Source: Eremothecium cymbalariae DBVPG#7215 (Eukaryota > Ascomycota > Saccharomycetes > Saccharomycetales > Saccharomycetaceae). Taken from it: 64,000 nt of DNA. How positions within the stretch are numbered: position 1 is the stretch's first letter; every line of letters starts with the position of its first letter. The translations under genes and the position numbers were made by a program. The notes under the pieces are model-generated. The model saw nothing but the letters and a program-made list of their open reading frames with translations, did no database searches and was not told the origin of the DNA. The stretch is from positions 620,001-684,000 of the forward strand of contig NC_016451.1 in the NCBI RefSeq assembly GCF_000235365.1, read 5' to 3'. Below, one piece after another: positions 40,431 through 52,000 of this stretch.

Positions 40431-41205
40431 GTGGTAGCGACAATGATATCTAATTTAATATCCTATGTAACGTACGTACAAATAATATATTGTATCATTG
40501 TATACTCTATCTACCGCTTTTCTGGTTGGAGTAGTGAACAATCTAATTGTCGTGGAAGGTCCACAAGAAGAGCTCCATGATGTTTCTTTTCAGTTGTATA
40601 AGATGCATGCCCTCCCCCCATGTACCTAATGTAGCCAGGTAGGAAATGGCTTATTGCTACATAAATACTTAGCTTGTCACTTTTCTGTATTAGGGTAATA
40701 TGTAGCATTGCCTAATTGATCAACTTCTTTGCAGCCTGTATACAATTTAGTTATATAATTAAGTAGAAGGATTTAATTTAAGAGTGGCCTGTGGCGTGTC
40801 GGAGAAGAGCGTAGTGGCTTAAACCCTCAACAGTACGTACATGGTATATCGGGCAGTTTCTAGGAGATCAGGACTGTTGTTAAGCTTCACTTTTCGTTGT
40901 AGTATTAGTAGAAAGGTGGGTGATTGATAATAATAAAGTTTCTGTTTTAAGGGGGTTTCAAATTCACGGAGGCGGAGAGAAGTGGGTCAACCTAAGTGGC
41001 TTTATGTGTAATATATTGAATGAAACTTACTGAATACGGAACCGGGCCCTAGTGAACTAGTGGATAATGCGCATGTGCAAATTGTAAAGTATACGAATAT
41101 ATATATATGTACATGATAGGGATATGAAGTGAATTTATAGGGTGTAAAGTTTTGTTTTTTGGCCGTATTCATCAGAGATATCGTTAGTGATTTCTAGGGT
41201 ACAGG
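40431..41205. other. PBI2-AMS1 intergenic region
   Basis: The stretch holds the AMS1 promoter and a short TA repeat near 41098-41108. A 65-codon ATG frame on the minus strand (40708-40511) exists but resembles nothing I know and is not called as a gene. Confidence 0.5.
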
Positions 41206-44200
41206 ATGGTGTATGAAAGTATCAATTCGGATCCTCATTTCAAGCCTGTCCAAAAGATATACGAGGATCGTCTTCGGCAGTTTATTGATTCATCTGGGGA
41301 TTATAAGGACAATAACTTACCGAAGTTCTATGATAAAGACCGGATACAATTAGATGGTCTGGCTGTGGACGTGAAGTACTATCAGGTCCCATATGATCGA
41401 GAAATATCGCCAGTTGCTCCGGAGAAGCGTCCCTTATGGGAGCACGTGATTGCGATGGATGAGGCTGGTGAAATCAACTGGAGTCCTGTGGCTATTGGAC
41501 AGTGGTTTGGGCCAAGTTGGTCTACGACATGGTTCAAAGTTCATTTGCGGGTTCCGGAGGAGTGGTTAGATTCGAAGGAACAGTTGGTGTTTCAATGGGA
41601 TTGTAACAATGAGGGTATGGTGATTGATCCTGAAAATGCCAGGCCTTATACTGCGTTCTCCGGGGGTGGGGAGAGAACGGAGTATTTGATTCCTAAGGGG
41701 AAAGCAGTGCTTCCATTCTACATTGAATGTGCTAACAATGGAATGTTTGGCGTGGGGAATGGTAGCAGTATTAATCCTCCTAATAATGATCGGTTTTTCA
41801 GGTTGGATAAGGCAGATTTAGTCTGGCCAAATTGGGAGGCCAGGAATTTATTTGTTGATTTTTGGATGTTAGGTGATGCAGCTAGAGAATTGCCGGATAA
41901 TTCTGCGCAGAAGCATCGCGCAAGACAGCTTGCAAATCGTGTTATGGATCTTTTCGATCGCGATGATGCTTCTAGTGTAAATGTTTGCCGCCGTTTCCTT
42001 CGTGAAGAGTTCTTTGATGAATATATGGATAGTTCTAAGGTTTATCAGCGTGGGGACTCCCAAATTGATGCAACTGTGTGGGCAATGGGGAACTGTCACA
42101 TTGACACTGCGTGGTTGTGGCCGTTTGCAGAAACTAAGCGTAAGATAGTTCGATCCTGGTCGTCACAGTGTGTGTTAATGGACGAATTTCCGGAGTATCA
42201 ATTTGTTGCGTCTCAAGGACAACAATTCAAGTGGTTAATGGACTTACATCCGGGTTTCTTTAAGGATGTTCTTCTTCCAAAAGTTCAACAGGCCCAGTTC
42301 TTCCCAATAGGTGGTTCTTGGGTAGAAAATGACACTAACATTCCCAGCGGAGAGTCTTTGTGTAGGCAGTTCTTATTAGGTCAGCGTTTCTTTATGAAAT
42401 ATTTTGGTATGAAGAGTGACATATTTTGGCTCCCTGACACCTTTGGATATTCTTCACAAGTTCCCCAAATTTGCCGTATATCTGGAATTCATAGATTCCT
42501 CACTCAAAAGCTATCTTGGAATAATATTAATAATTTCCCACATACAACTTTTAATTGGGCGGGCATTGATGGTACTCAGGTTTTGACTCATATGCCTCCA
42601 AGGAATACATATACTGCAATGGCTCACTTTGGAGACATTTTGGGTACTGCAGGACAAAATAAGTCAAATGAGGTGTATGGATCTGGTTTATTGTTGTATG
42701 GATATGGTGATGGTGGAGGTGGACCTACAAGAGAGATGTTGCTCAAGATGCGTAGGATTAGATCTATGTCTAATCGCAATGGAAATATAGTGCCAAAGGT
42801 ACATGTAGGTAAATCTGTTTCTGAATTCTACCAAGATATTTTAGATAAAACCCATGATGGACATGATTTGGCTACCTGGAATGGTGAGTTGTACTTCGAA
42901 TTTCACAGAGGTACATATACCACTCAGGCAGAAACAAAGATGTTGATGCGGTTCTCTGAAATAAAGCTACATGACTTGGAATGGATTGCAACTAAAACTT
43001 CGGTTATGTTACCAGATAAGTACGTTTATCCTGCAGTTGAAATTAATAATTTGTGGGAAGATGTTTTATTATGTCAATTCCATGATGTTATTCCAGGTTC
43101 TTGTATCGAGATTGTTTACAAATATGAATCCGTTCCTATGCTAAAAGCTGCTATTTCAAAGGCTGAATCTTTGATTGCTGATGCATTGAAAGTATTGAAG
43201 GGTGACGAAGAGGAATTGGTGCCCGTTAACACGTTACAGTGGGACGTCGAGTTACCTGAAGATAAACCTGGTGTAAACGAACCATCGGATATTTATACTA
43301 CCAGCGTCACAGAAAATAGTGACAGCATTATCCTATCAAACAAAAAACTACAGGTTAAAGTGGACAAAAGGTCTGGTTCTATTAAAAGTATCGAAGACTT
43401 GCAAGGTGATACGGAATATTTGGATTTGGTTGGTGGTCGTAATAACTTAGGGGCCAATCAATTTGTTTTATTTGATGATCAACCATTAAGTTGGCAAGCT
43501 TGGGATACCGAGTTATACTCGGTAAATAAATACGAGTACTTGAATGATGTTAGGTCTGTCAGAATTTCTGAAGATACGCAGAATGTTGTTGCTGTCGAAG
43601 TTATTATTGCAATTTCCAGTAACTGTCAGATTATTAGTACAATTAGTTTGTCATCAATTGCTAAACATAGAGCAGATGAAGCGATCGTTCATATCAAAAC
43701 TGTAGTAGAAAACTGGAACGAAACGAATAGGTTTTTGAAGGTAGAGTTTCCTGTCAATGTGCGGAACGATTTTGCCTCTTATGAAACTCAATTCGGTATT
43801 ACAAAGAGACCGACTCATTATAACACATCCTGGGATGTGGCTAAATTTGAAGTTTGTCATCACAAATTTGCAGACTATAGTGAATATACTAAAGGTGTTT
43901 CAATTTTAAACAATTGCAAGTACGGCTTCGCAACACATGGGAATTTGATGAGATTATCGTTGTTACGGTCTTCTAAAGCACCAGATGCACATGCGGACAT
44001 GGGGACTCACGAAATCGAATATGCAATTTATCCGCACTCAGGTGGATTGACTGCAAAGACCGTGGAGCTAGGCATCAAATTCAACTATAAATATCAGTAC
44101 GATATTCCAAAGTTGTTGGCTAAGGAATTTAATGACATAATCTCCTTGATCGGTGATAAAAATGTAATCTTGTCAAATATAAAGAGAGGAGAGGACGATG

Positions 44201-44463
44201 AAGACGTAAACTCTAATTATGCCTTGGATACAAAATTTGAAACTAGTATAGTTGTCAGGGTTTATGAGTCCTGTGGAGGTGAATCTTCTGCCACTCTCCT
44301 AACGTCTTTGGATTTAAAGTCGGTACTAAAAATCAACAGCTTGGAATTAGAGACTGTTGAACGGCTACCTTTTAAGCCTGCTAAAGATAATTGCAATTCT
44401 AGATCTGAAATACCAATTAAATTGAGACCTTTCGAGATTGCAACTTACAAGCTGATACTTTAA
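41206..44463 (+). CDS. AMS1: Vacuolar alpha-mannosidase Ams1 (GH38)
   Basis: Ams1 degrades free oligomannosides in the vacuole and reaches it by the Cvt/autophagy route, so it has no signal peptide; none is seen here. The 1085-residue length matches S. cerevisiae. The GH38 catalytic domain (about 285-560) shows NCHIDTAWLWP (H298, D300 zinc ligands), WLPDTFGYS (D411, the likely nucleophile), and GGSWVENDTNIPSGE. A central three-helix region and C-terminal beta domains follow, with FHDVIPGSCIEIVY and GTHEIEYAIYPHSG. It is followed by CDC43 in the same orientation, as in the YGL series. Confidence 0.97.
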   Translation: MVYESINSDPHFKPVQKIYEDRLRQFIDSSGDYKDNNLPKFYDKDRIQLDGLAVDVKYYQVPYDREISPVAPEKRPLWEHVIAMDEAGEINWSPVAIGQWFGPSWSTTWFKVHLRVPEEWLDSKEQLVFQWDCNNEGMVIDPENARPYTAFSGGGERTEYLIPKGKAVLPFYIECANNGMFGVGNGSSINPPNNDRFFRLDKADLVWPNWEARNLFVDFWMLGDAARELPDNSAQKHRARQLANRVMDLFDRDDASSVNVCRRFLREEFFDEYMDSSKVYQRGDSQIDATVWAMGNCHIDTAWLWPFAETKRKIVRSWSSQCVLMDEFPEYQFVASQGQQFKWLMDLHPGFFKDVLLPKVQQAQFFPIGGSWVENDTNIPSGESLCRQFLLGQRFFMKYFGMKSDIFWLPDTFGYSSQVPQICRISGIHRFLTQKLSWNNINNFPHTTFNWAGIDGTQVLTHMPPRNTYTAMAHFGDILGTAGQNKSNEVYGSGLLLYGYGDGGGGPTREMLLKMRRIRSMSNRNGNIVPKVHVGKSVSEFYQDILDKTHDGHDLATWNGELYFEFHRGTYTTQAETKMLMRFSEIKLHDLEWIATKTSVMLPDKYVYPAVEINNLWEDVLLCQFHDVIPGSCIEIVYKYESVPMLKAAISKAESLIADALKVLKGDEEELVPVNTLQWDVELPEDKPGVNEPSDIYTTSVTENSDSIILSNKKLQVKVDKRSGSIKSIEDLQGDTEYLDLVGGRNNLGANQFVLFDDQPLSWQAWDTELYSVNKYEYLNDVRSVRISEDTQNVVAVEVIIAISSNCQIISTISLSSIAKHRADEAIVHIKTVVENWNETNRFLKVEFPVNVRNDFASYETQFGITKRPTHYNTSWDVAKFEVCHHKFADYSEYTKGVSILNNCKYGFATHGNLMRLSLLRSSKAPDAHADMGTHEIEYAIYPHSGGLTAKTVELGIKFNYKYQYDIPKLLAKEFNDIISLIGDKNVILSNIKRGEDDEDVNSNYALDTKFETSIVVRVYESCGGESSATLLTSLDLKSVLKINSLELETVERLPFKPAKDNCNSRSEIPIKLRPFEIATYKLIL

Positions 44464-44650
44464 AAGTCAGCAATCTAATGTACATCGCTGCTAACCTTGG
44501 CCCATTTTTGGGCTTCTATCCTATTCTATTTATATGTACATGTAAACTTAAAAAAAATATGTAAGCAAAAATGAGACTTTAGTTAACAAGCAGCCTTTGA
44601 AAAATCTCAACATATCACCTTCATTCAACACCGATGCCCAATAATAGGTG

Positions 44651-45730
44651 ATGGAATTGCTAGTTCAGAAACACTTAAAGTTTATCGGACGCCACCTAAC
44701 ACTCCTTCCATCTTTCCATCAGAGGCATGATCCTAACAAGATTGCAATCGTATACTATTCTATTGTGGGAAGTAATTGCCTTGGTCAGGATATAATTTCA
44801 AAATACGGTGGCAGTACAACATGGTTGACTACTCTTTACAAATCTTTGGCTTTAAGCGATGGGACCAGAATTTCAGGATTTTTGGGTAGCGGTACAATGG
44901 ACGTTGGGCTTATTCCTACAATCCACTTACCGAGCAGCCTGTTTGCAATCCTTGTACTATTGTCCCTTAATGCTCATGAATTCTTCGACTCCACCCTTGA
45001 TAAAGAATCATTGTGTAATTTCATTGGGAAATGTCAATTGAGTAATGGTTCATTCGTGTCTACGTTGGATGTTAAGAATGATGGGTCTACATCTGCAACA
45101 GATTCGAATGATCTAAGATACTGCTACATTGCATTATCCCTACTTACAATCATGGGTTGCAAAACACAAGGAGACTTCGGGAAATATATTTGCGTTGAGA
45201 AACTGCTACAATTTATAGAGACTAAACGTTGCACAGGAGGTGCGTTTGGAGACTACAATGAACCTCATGCTGGCTATACTAACTGCGCCCTGTCTTCGTT
45301 GAAGTTGTTAGACAAGCTAGATATTTTAAGTGATGCCTTCAAACACGATACAATCGATTGGCTTGTACATAGGCAGGTGTCCATTTTTGATAAAGTCCCA
45401 TTGCCTGAAGATAGCGAGAATTATTTTGCAGAAGATCATGGCGGTTTTCAAGGCAGGGAGAACAAATATGCTGATACATGCTACGCCTTCTGGTGCTTAA
45501 ACTCATTGAATATTTTAGAATCCATGTCACTTGTCGATAACCTAAAATTGAAAGAATATCTTTTATTCAAAACTCAGAATATGCTAATTGGTGGTTTTGC
45601 CAAGAATAATGAGGACGACCCTGACATCTACCATACTTTCCTTGGAATTGCAGCATTGAGCTTAATTGATGGCACATTCGATGGTATATTATGCATTACT
45701 GAAGAAGTGCGTAAACACTGGTTCGGTTAA
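44651..45730 (+). CDS. CDC43: Geranylgeranyltransferase type I beta subunit Cdc43
   Basis: Cdc43 pairs with the Ram2 alpha subunit to geranylgeranylate CaaL proteins such as Rho1 and Cdc42. The first ATG is at 44651 (359 aa). Prenyltransferase repeats of the alpha-alpha barrel are evident: GKCQLSNGSFV, CTGGAFGDYNEPHAGYTNCA, HGGFQGRENKYADTCYAFW and LIGGFAKNNEDDPDIYHTFLG. Zinc ligands are predicted as D275, C277 and H328. It is convergent with HEM25, with only about 60 bases between stop codons. Confidence 0.95.
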   Translation: MELLVQKHLKFIGRHLTLLPSFHQRHDPNKIAIVYYSIVGSNCLGQDIISKYGGSTTWLTTLYKSLALSDGTRISGFLGSGTMDVGLIPTIHLPSSLFAILVLLSLNAHEFFDSTLDKESLCNFIGKCQLSNGSFVSTLDVKNDGSTSATDSNDLRYCYIALSLLTIMGCKTQGDFGKYICVEKLLQFIETKRCTGGAFGDYNEPHAGYTNCALSSLKLLDKLDILSDAFKHDTIDWLVHRQVSIFDKVPLPEDSENYFAEDHGGFQGRENKYADTCYAFWCLNSLNILESMSLVDNLKLKEYLLFKTQNMLIGGFAKNNEDDPDIYHTFLGIAALSLIDGTFDGILCITEEVRKHWFG

Positions 45731-45759
45731 TTTGAGTTAACATATGAAAATTTACGTAT

Positions 45760-45767
45760 TATTTACA
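45760..45767 (-). promoter_or_regulatory. Puf3-type 3' UTR site of HEM25
   Basis: On the HEM25 strand the bases read TGTAAATA, a full Puf3 consensus, about 26 bases after the stop codon in the short convergent spacer with CDC43. Confidence 0.5.
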
Positions 45768-45792
45768 ACTAAGTAATGCATTTTTTTATCTA

Positions 45793-46677
45793 TCATAATG
45801 TTTTAATCAATTCTTCATAAACGGTCCAACCAATGCCTGCTCCTAAAGCTTTTCGGGTCAAACGTAAGCCCAAACCTCTGAATAATACCCGTATCTTTTC
45901 CTTGGTCACGATATAACGAAGAGTCTGGATAAACCCTGAGAATTTATCTGGCTCTAGCTGCATCCGAGTTTTAATGGTATCGAATGGTGCAGTTAGTGCT
46001 GAACCCGTACATGCCGCGAATACAGCGCCGGTAACATTTATGATTGCAGATGAATAAGTTTTCAGTATGTTGGAATGGTCAACTTCTAGAATTGCACTTG
46101 GTAATATCCGCGGTAAGGTTTCTTTTGCCTTTTCATAGAGCAGAACATAAATTCCTGCATATGGTGCATCTCTCAATGCAGTTGCATAAAACCCTCTAAA
46201 AAAACCGTTGAGACCTTCCGTTTTATATATGCTTTTAACTGCACCCATCAGACTAGAATATTGGTAAACTGTAGATTCATATCGAACCTTAATTATAGTA
46301 ATTGGCATAGTAATGAAGCCAACAAGTGCTCTGGAAAAGGAACCTGCAAGTAAATTTTGATGCATAGAAAGTTTTGGCAAAATGCTACTTTTATTTTGGG
46401 AATTATGACTTCCTGCAGCTATAGTCTTTCTAGTAAAATCTAATGTCGTAACATACATCGCACTACCTAGAGAGGTTCTAAACCCTGATGGCACTGTACC
46501 TCTCCACAATTCAAAAATTGAATTGAGGCCTTTAACTGTTTCCGTAAGAGTTGCATGTTGATTCTGCTGCACGCGAGTTTTCAGCAAATCGAAGGGTTGT
46601 AGCACAACTACTGTGGCCAGCCCCGCTAAAAGTCCACCAATTAAATGTGAACTAGTATCTGTAGAATCTTTTGACAT
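45793..46677 (-). CDS. HEM25: Mitochondrial glycine carrier Hem25 (SLC25A38 family)
   Basis: Hem25 imports glycine into mitochondria for the first step of haem synthesis. The 294-residue protein has three mitochondrial-carrier repeats, each with a PxD/TxxK/R signature: PFDLLKTRVQQ (about 28-38), PITIIKVRYES (about 124-134) and PFDTIKTRMQL (about 229-239), and six predicted membrane helices. GLNGFFRGFYATALRDAPYAG is the typical end of the second repeat. S. cerevisiae YDL119C occupies the matching position near YFH1. It is in tandem with LYS5 on the minus strand. Confidence 0.94.
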   Translation of the reverse strand: MSKDSTDTSSHLIGGLLAGLATVVVLQPFDLLKTRVQQNQHATLTETVKGLNSIFELWRGTVPSGFRTSLGSAMYVTTLDFTRKTIAAGSHNSQNKSSILPKLSMHQNLLAGSFSRALVGFITMPITIIKVRYESTVYQYSSLMGAVKSIYKTEGLNGFFRGFYATALRDAPYAGIYVLLYEKAKETLPRILPSAILEVDHSNILKTYSSAIINVTGAVFAACTGSALTAPFDTIKTRMQLEPDKFSGFIQTLRYIVTKEKIRVLFRGLGLRLTRKALGAGIGWTVYEELIKTL

Positions 46678-46822
46678 CTATCTATCGGTACAGCGTAATC
46701 TGTCTTGTTTGTCACTGTTGCTGCGTGTGCAAGAGGCATCATTACTGCAACACTTTTTAGATTTCTCAACTTCTTTTGAAGCCCGAATAATGAACTATCC
46801 AGAAGAAACACTATAATTCAAA

Positions 46823-47608
46823 TTAACCAAAATTAGAAAGTTTATCTATGATGAGACTCAACGAGATAGATTCTAATGATACGTACTTTACGTCAAGCGC
46901 GGGTTCCTTCAGCTTATAGCATATTGATATAATATGACAATCGTCGTACCAGTGTGACCGGAATTGAACAGACTTTCCATTTATGAATTTGGTAAACGTT
47001 CTATGCTCGGATTTCATTAGTGGTTTTAATGATCCCAGGTTGACTAATGCAAGATCGGCGTTAAGACCCTCACCTATATACTTGATGTATGCCTCCTTTA
47101 GTGACCAGTAATATGTAAATAGTTCATCCCGCACATCAAATGATGTACTTCGTAGGCATTCTACTTCGCTCTGAGAGAACACGGTTTTTAAATCGTTTAA
47201 ATACTCAAATTCCCAATTAATACAGTCAGTTGTGGAAGCAATATCTATACCTACCCCTCCTTGTACCTCTTCTCCCTTGGTTATATAAATGATTACATTA
47301 CCTCCACCATTAGACATGCTGAAAGCTACGTTGTCATGATGAACTAGGAAAGGTTTCCCAAACTTAGATTTTGAGAACTTCAGCTCCCGCCATGAACATC
47401 CTAATATTCTTGAACAGCCATATAACAGTAGAAGTTGGCTGCCCAATGCTGTGGGTCGCATGAATCTCTTCTTTTTCAATATTTCATTTTGGACAGTTGT
47501 GGGTAACAGCCTCATTGCAACTTCAAAGCAGAAGTCATCCTGCAAAAACCCATCATTAACGTTAATACTAATTAGAAGAGATTTACTATCGGATACTGAA
47601 CAGTTCAT
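46823..47608 (-). CDS. LYS5: Phosphopantetheinyl transferase Lys5
   Basis: Lys5 transfers 4'-phosphopantetheine from coenzyme A to the aminoadipate reductase Lys2, activating it for lysine synthesis. The Sfp-type fold shows the magnesium-binding GGVGIDIAST (118-125, D122) and WSLKEAYIKYIGEGL (168-182, with K171 and E172). LYS12, the other lysine gene here, is 41 kb away, so there is no clustering. Length 261, usual for the family. It is divergent from PEX14, with 200 bases between starts; no full Lys14 element was found there. Confidence 0.94.
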   Translation of the reverse strand: MNCSVSDSKSLLISINVNDGFLQDDFCFEVAMRLLPTTVQNEILKKKRFMRPTALGSQLLLLYGCSRILGCSWRELKFSKSKFGKPFLVHHDNVAFSMSNGGGNVIIYITKGEEVQGGVGIDIASTTDCINWEFEYLNDLKTVFSQSEVECLRSTSFDVRDELFTYYWSLKEAYIKYIGEGLNADLALVNLGSLKPLMKSEHRTFTKFINGKSVQFRSHWYDDCHIISICYKLKEPALDVKYVSLESISLSLIIDKLSNFG

Positions 47609-47808
47609 CTTCCAAATGGGATGTGTAGACTAATTTATTCTGTGTTATTATTTTTGGTTTGTATGTACATTGCGCCTTTCCGGGCTCTCTAATAATAAGA
47701 ACGGGTACGGGAAAAGGGACGACGATATTTTCTAGTATATATTGAGTTTTGGATAACGAAATAAAAGCAAGTTTTAAGCCCGTAGGAGCTCTAACAACGA
47801 GGAACGCA

Positions 47809-48840
47809 ATGGAAATACCTGATAGTATTCCTGCAGATAGGGTAGAACTGTTTGAATCGGCAGTTCGGTTTTTGGGTGAACCCACGGTACAAAACTCTCC
47901 TCTGACTAAGAAAGTTGAGTTTCTTCAGAAGAAAGGCTTATCCGAACAAGAAATCCAACATGCTTTAAAATATTCTGAGAATGTTTCAGCAAAGTCTAGC
48001 TCTGAGTTGCAGAGTGGAAATAGTGTTGCATCTGTGCCTATGAATGATTCGTGGTATGATGCTGTTCCTCCTCCTTTGCCAAGACGTGACTGGAAAGATT
48101 ATTTTATTATGGCCACGACCACTGTAGGCCTATGTTATGGTATATACGAAGTGACTAGGAGGTATGTGGTTCCGCAACTTCTTCCAGAATCCAAAAGTAA
48201 GTTAGAGGAGGACAAACAGCACATTGACCAGCACTTTGAGAAAGTTGATAAGTTGTTGGAGAAGTTTGAGCAGGAGCAGGAGGAATTTAGAAACCAGCAG
48301 GTTGAAAAACTAAAGGAATTGGATGCTACAATAATTAAGTTGCAAGGAGCGCTTGAAGACACCACGAAAACGAGAAGCAACATCAATTTTGAATTTAGAG
48401 ACTTGAAGCTGCAAGTTACTGAATTATCAAAGAAAATAGAAGAATTCAAACATAACCGTGAAAGTAGTACGCAGTTGGCCGGCCTTCATAGTGATATGGA
48501 ATCCTTGAAAAGACTAATCAAGAATAGTACGTTCGCCAACGGTGGTAGTTCTTTAAACAACTCGTCAGCTCCAAATGGTGTACCCTCCGCCGCTTCAATT
48601 CCATCTGCTTCTGAAATATTGGCTAAAATGAAGCCAAACGTTAAAAAAGACGAACAACATGTAGAAAAATATGCTGCCCCTGTATGGAAAGCAGGTAGAA
48701 TGCATAATACTTCCTCTCCGTCCCTGGCAGCGATTCCTGACTGGCAGAAAGCAGCAGTTTCCTCAAAAGAACAATCACCGGTTAATAATGCCCCCAACGA
48801 TGTATCAGACGAATCTTCTCGGGAAGACTTCGCTACCTAG
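47809..48840 (+). CDS. PEX14: Peroxin Pex14, peroxisomal import docking protein
   Basis: Pex14 anchors the Pex5 and Pex7 import receptors at the peroxisomal membrane together with Pex13. I take the ATG at 47809 (343 aa), which gives MEIPDSIPADRVELFESAVRFL, the conserved N-terminal receptor-binding domain; the frame upstream is open but lacks ATG. PPPLPRRDW (about 86-94) is the class II SH3 ligand for Pex13. A hydrophobic segment follows (about 98-118, YFIMATTTVGLCYGIYEV), then a long coiled coil (about 135-230). The motif IPSASEILAKMKPN and a hydrophilic tail with IPDWQKA complete it, all as in the yeast family. Confidence 0.95.
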   Translation: MEIPDSIPADRVELFESAVRFLGEPTVQNSPLTKKVEFLQKKGLSEQEIQHALKYSENVSAKSSSELQSGNSVASVPMNDSWYDAVPPPLPRRDWKDYFIMATTTVGLCYGIYEVTRRYVVPQLLPESKSKLEEDKQHIDQHFEKVDKLLEKFEQEQEEFRNQQVEKLKELDATIIKLQGALEDTTKTRSNINFEFRDLKLQVTELSKKIEEFKHNRESSTQLAGLHSDMESLKRLIKNSTFANGGSSLNNSSAPNGVPSAASIPSASEILAKMKPNVKKDEQHVEKYAAPVWKAGRMHNTSSPSLAAIPDWQKAAVSSKEQSPVNNAPNDVSDESSREDFAT

Positions 48841-49076
48841 AAGCACATCGTATAAGTAGGATTTTACGACAATGAAAACGACTCTTTCTTTAGGTGTTGG
48901 TTTACTTTATACTTTTCCATTATATTTGAGTATTTAAGTCTCGTTAATATCTGTCATTTCACACGGTGTTTCTTAACATAAATTGTAGTATATGTTTAAG
49001 CGTTGCCTCTAGTGGTACACCTGGTTTATTTAGCTTGAACAGAAACAACAGAGTTGATAATACATTTATTACTTCA

Positions 49077-52000
49077 ATGGTAAGAGAAGTGGATTCTATC
49101 TGTAAACTGATAACCAACTGTGCATCGAGACATGTCTCTCCCAAGCAATTCACCAACTTTTACAATATGTTCTTTAATGAACAATACGACTCAGTAATAG
49201 AGAGTCAAGGTGACAATGAGGCTAAACCACCCATAGAGCCAGTGTATGAAGCTATATCTCAAGGGTTATTGAAAGTTCTTAACGATGGAAAGTATAACTT
49301 GGTCGCAGATTATGTAGTTGAGATTGTTTTTGTCAATTACAATTCCGAATTATTGAAGATTTTCCTTCCAAAGTTGCATCTAGTGAAAAATCAACTTGTT
49401 TTAATTCACTTTTTCTCCAGGTCTACAGGCTTTATGAGAAACCTCACCAATAAACTCATATCTGATCAAATCAGTAATGATATATATTCCGATATTTTAC
49501 CTTCCATTTTGAGCTTCAATTTCAGTGAATTGGGTGATGAACTGATTACCATAATCACAAAGTTTCTGCATACAGTACTGAAGATCTCTGAGTCTCCAGC
49601 CAAGATTCAAGATGAGAATATTAGAAACAATGGGAATTTATTACTTCAGAGACTTTCTAAGTGCAATAAACTGCTATACAAGAGACTTTTCAATGATCTG
49701 GACCCCAAATTTCAAGCCGGTGAGCCGTCCTCATCAGTTGGCACTTTTGCATTACCACCTAGTACAATACCGTCGCCTTCTGTGACGTCTCCCAAGTATG
49801 AATCAATAACAGTTGGTGTGACAAAACAACCTTCGTTGGCTCCTAATGAGTTGAAATACCAGGATGTCAAATTGACGCGTTATTACAAGAATCTTTGGTT
49901 GAATAACAAGATACATTATTTTACTGTTTCCGATCCGGACTTCCTAAACAAATATGAATCAATTGGAGAGCTAACAAAGACAAGTGGTTCTCCACAAATC
50001 GAACGTTCTTCCCAAACAAACGTCGCAGATTTGATTGAAACTACGTTTACTTGTTTTGCCCAATTCGTAAGCAACAAGTTGTATCATCAGTTGAATTCTA
50101 ACTTTTCGTTGTTGGAGCGTAAATGGACGATCTTCATTACCAAGCAATTACCACTGATAATTAAGCAGTCTATCCCCAATGAGCCACAATTGGTACTGCA
50201 CGCTTTAGAAAACATTGATGATAAGGTCGTTAAAGCTATTAAATCGTACAATACAGAAAAGGATGAAGTTAAAAACCGTACAGAAGACTTATTTGATGAT
50301 TACCCTGTGAACAATCTTGATATTAGACACGAGTTTCTAAAGAATTTGATAATGTTAGGTTTACAACCACCAAATGTATTAAATGAATATCTGAGAGAAG
50401 ATCAAATGGTCGACTTGAAGTCTTTAGTAACCTCTGAGCACTTGGTTATCGAAAACAGTCAATGTGTTAAGGAATCGATTCTTGATATTAAAGGCTTTAT
50501 GAAAAGATCGATCGAAACATTAGATTTTGAGTCTATGTTTGATGATAGTAATCAACTTGTTATTGGTACTGATAATGGCTTACTTCAGCTTGCACATAAT
50601 TTAGAATCTGTCGCTCCTACAAAGCAGCAAGAGATTTCAAATATTATTTATGATGTTTTGCGTAAAGCAGTTGAAGACTTTGATCATAAGTCAATATCCA
50701 AAATTTTGACACTGCTAACTTTGAACATTGGCCACTTGTTGACTAACATACTGTGTTTTATTGGTCCGGAAAAACTTTTGGGCCCTGTTGTTACATTTAT
50801 TGATGTTATATGGGAACCTAACGGCAACAAGTTAAACGACGTTATATCTGAAGATTCTGAATTTGAAAACCTAAGCGCATTCATGGCTTATACTCTTTCA
50901 ATGGCGTTCATCATTCATATGGTGAAGACGTATAATGTAAATTTGGAATCTTTGGTAGAGATTCCTTCGAAATCCACTGTGCTGAACTTTATCTCAAAAT
51001 TGGGAGACATTCAAGAAACTTTCAGCGATGAAGGAAACCCTGATGCATCTAAAAATATGCTACAGTTATGGCTGCGTGACTTGTTCATCAATAATTCTAT
51101 CTCAGATCCGTTGATGAAAACTGCGGATGTAAAAGTACTGGGCACCATGATACCATTCATCTTTAAACAAAGTTTAGTTAATGTTGAAACAGGTTTAATA
51201 AGTGATGTTTCCAACTTTGTAAATGGATTTGAATATTTCCTACAACCGTTTATGTCAATAGGTTTGCTTAACATTTTCTTCTGGTTGGAACAGCATTTAA
51301 TCTCATTAAAAACCGATGATTCTTTTTTGCAAATTGGTGGCAAGATTTTTGACCTTCTTAATGCTATTATTGCACCAAAGGGTATGAACCCAGATGCAAA
51401 AGCGGTCCATTACGTAATTCTAAAGCTGAATTGCATTAATTTGTTAAAAGAATTGAAATCTTTTCAGGTTTCTAATGAATCTAATTACGGGATGTATTCG
51501 TCTCAATATCAACAGGATCCAAAATTAGATTCTCTAATATCTAAATTGGAGTCTGTGGCACAATCTTCTAATATCTATGATATAGATCCAAGAATAACCA
51601 CTGCAACTGGAAACAGTTATTCGCAGAAACAGATAAGTTATAATAAACTTACAATGACAAGTGACCTTCCAATAAACAAAATCATGACCAACCAAATAAA
51701 TTCATTTTGGAATCTACACAGCAGCACTTATTATAACTTTGATTATTTGCTTGAATTGACTAATTTGGTTACCCCAGCACAATTTCTTCACGATGTCTTT
51801 GAATCCTTAAAATATAAAGTGTCAACATACGGCATACCTGGGTCTGTTAATAGACCACCTGCTACAGCTCTCGATCATGTATTATCTTACCTGTTTTATT
51901 TTATGGTATTGAGAGATATTAAAAATCCAGAGGAAAAGAGCGCACTGTTAGAATACCTAGAAACTGGCAAGTTTTCTAGTGCTATAATCCGGAACAAGAT

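Noticed and set aside
40511..40708. 65-codon ATG frame on the minus strand between PBI2 and AMS1
   Set aside because: No recognisable motif, no conserved neighbour in this position, and a length compatible with chance.
45277..45283. TACTAAC inside CDC43
   Set aside because: It encodes the conserved prenyltransferase repeat residues YTNC, and the frame is continuous.
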